Shown here piece after piece: positions 5,831 to 6,363 of a DNA stretch of 6,363 bases (position 1 is the first letter of the stretch; every line of letters begins with the position of its first letter). Source of the stretch: Anaerolineae bacterium (lineage in GTDB: Bacteria > Chloroflexota > Anaerolineae > 4572-78 > J111); the NCBI GenBank assembly GCA_020433785.1, contig JAGRCC010000957.1:1-6363 (forward strand). The letters run 5' to 3'. The notes below the pieces were generated by a model. That model had not been told where the DNA came from, searched no databases, and saw nothing but the letters and a program-made list of their open reading frames with translations. Made by a program: the position numbers and the translations under genes.

Positions 5831-5902
5831 ACGAGTGAGTCAGTCGCCTGATCGACTTAATCACACCAAATTAGAACGTTGTTGCTCGCCTCTTCTGGGC
5901 AA

Positions 5903-6363
<461 letters not shown>

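Larger units (their letters stand above)
5598..5902. other. Structured gap between IlvC and the phytochrome operon
   Basis: No gene is supported in these 305 bp. Several hairpins occur: AGTAGAG/CTCTGCT (about 5696-5716, one G-T pair); a TTGG...CCAA hairpin with an inner ACTTA/TAAGT stem (about 5730-5755); the large stem at 5769-5813; the short hairpin with T-run at 5813-5830; and a 12-by-12 imperfect hairpin at 5835-5864 (10 of 12 pairs, loop CCTGAT). The 10-mer CTCGCCTCTT occurs at 5799-5808 and again at 5885-5894. The promoter of the phytochrome operon should lie here, but no convincing -35/-10 pair was found. Confidence 0.6.

Overview
This window looks like a chromosomal segment from a bacterium, most likely of the Chloroflexota (Anaerolineae/Caldilineae-like). 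That is an inference from the gene mix: a TolB-like beta-propeller lipoprotein, a plant-type long ketol-acid reductoisomerase, and a bacteriophytochrome with a Rcp-type response regulator. No rRNA or marker gene is present to confirm it. Base composition is moderate, and coding and intergenic sequence are clearly distinct.

Left part (1-1258): the N-terminal 167 residues of a lipoprotein with PD40/TolB-like beta-propeller repeats run leftwards from 503 and leave the window. A 755-bp divergent gap (504-1258) follows. It holds a compact 62-bp palindromic element that can fold as a three-way junction (527-588), a degenerate tandem array of about nine 41-42-bp units with T-tract/A-tract hairpin cores (about 618-1012), a long hairpin over the last unit (950-1001), and a nearly G-free tract (1079-1175). 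An alpha/beta hydrolase of the BEM46/ABHD13-like type (1259-2023, +) comes next.

Centre (2126-5597, all minus): a complete red/far-red light-sensing operon, transcribed right to left. It encodes a bacteriophytochrome histidine kinase (PAS-GAF-PHY-HisKA-HATPase, biliverdin Cys14), a single-domain Rcp/CheY-like response regulator, a 47-residue ORF that resembles only the first beta strand and helix of a receiver domain, and a BphO-type heme oxygenase. The logic is self-contained: BphO makes biliverdin from heme, BphP binds it and senses light, and BphP autophosphorylates and passes phosphate to the receiver protein. The output target of that receiver is not visible here.

Right part (5598-6363): a 305-bp structured gap with several hairpins, then the C-terminal 153 residues of IlvC on the minus strand, running in from beyond the right edge. 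IlvC and BphP share a strand, but the gap carries a probable terminator, so they are probably separate transcription units.

The least explained parts are the repeat-rich gap at 504-1258, the receiver-domain fragment at 2727-2870 and the large hairpin at 5769-5813.
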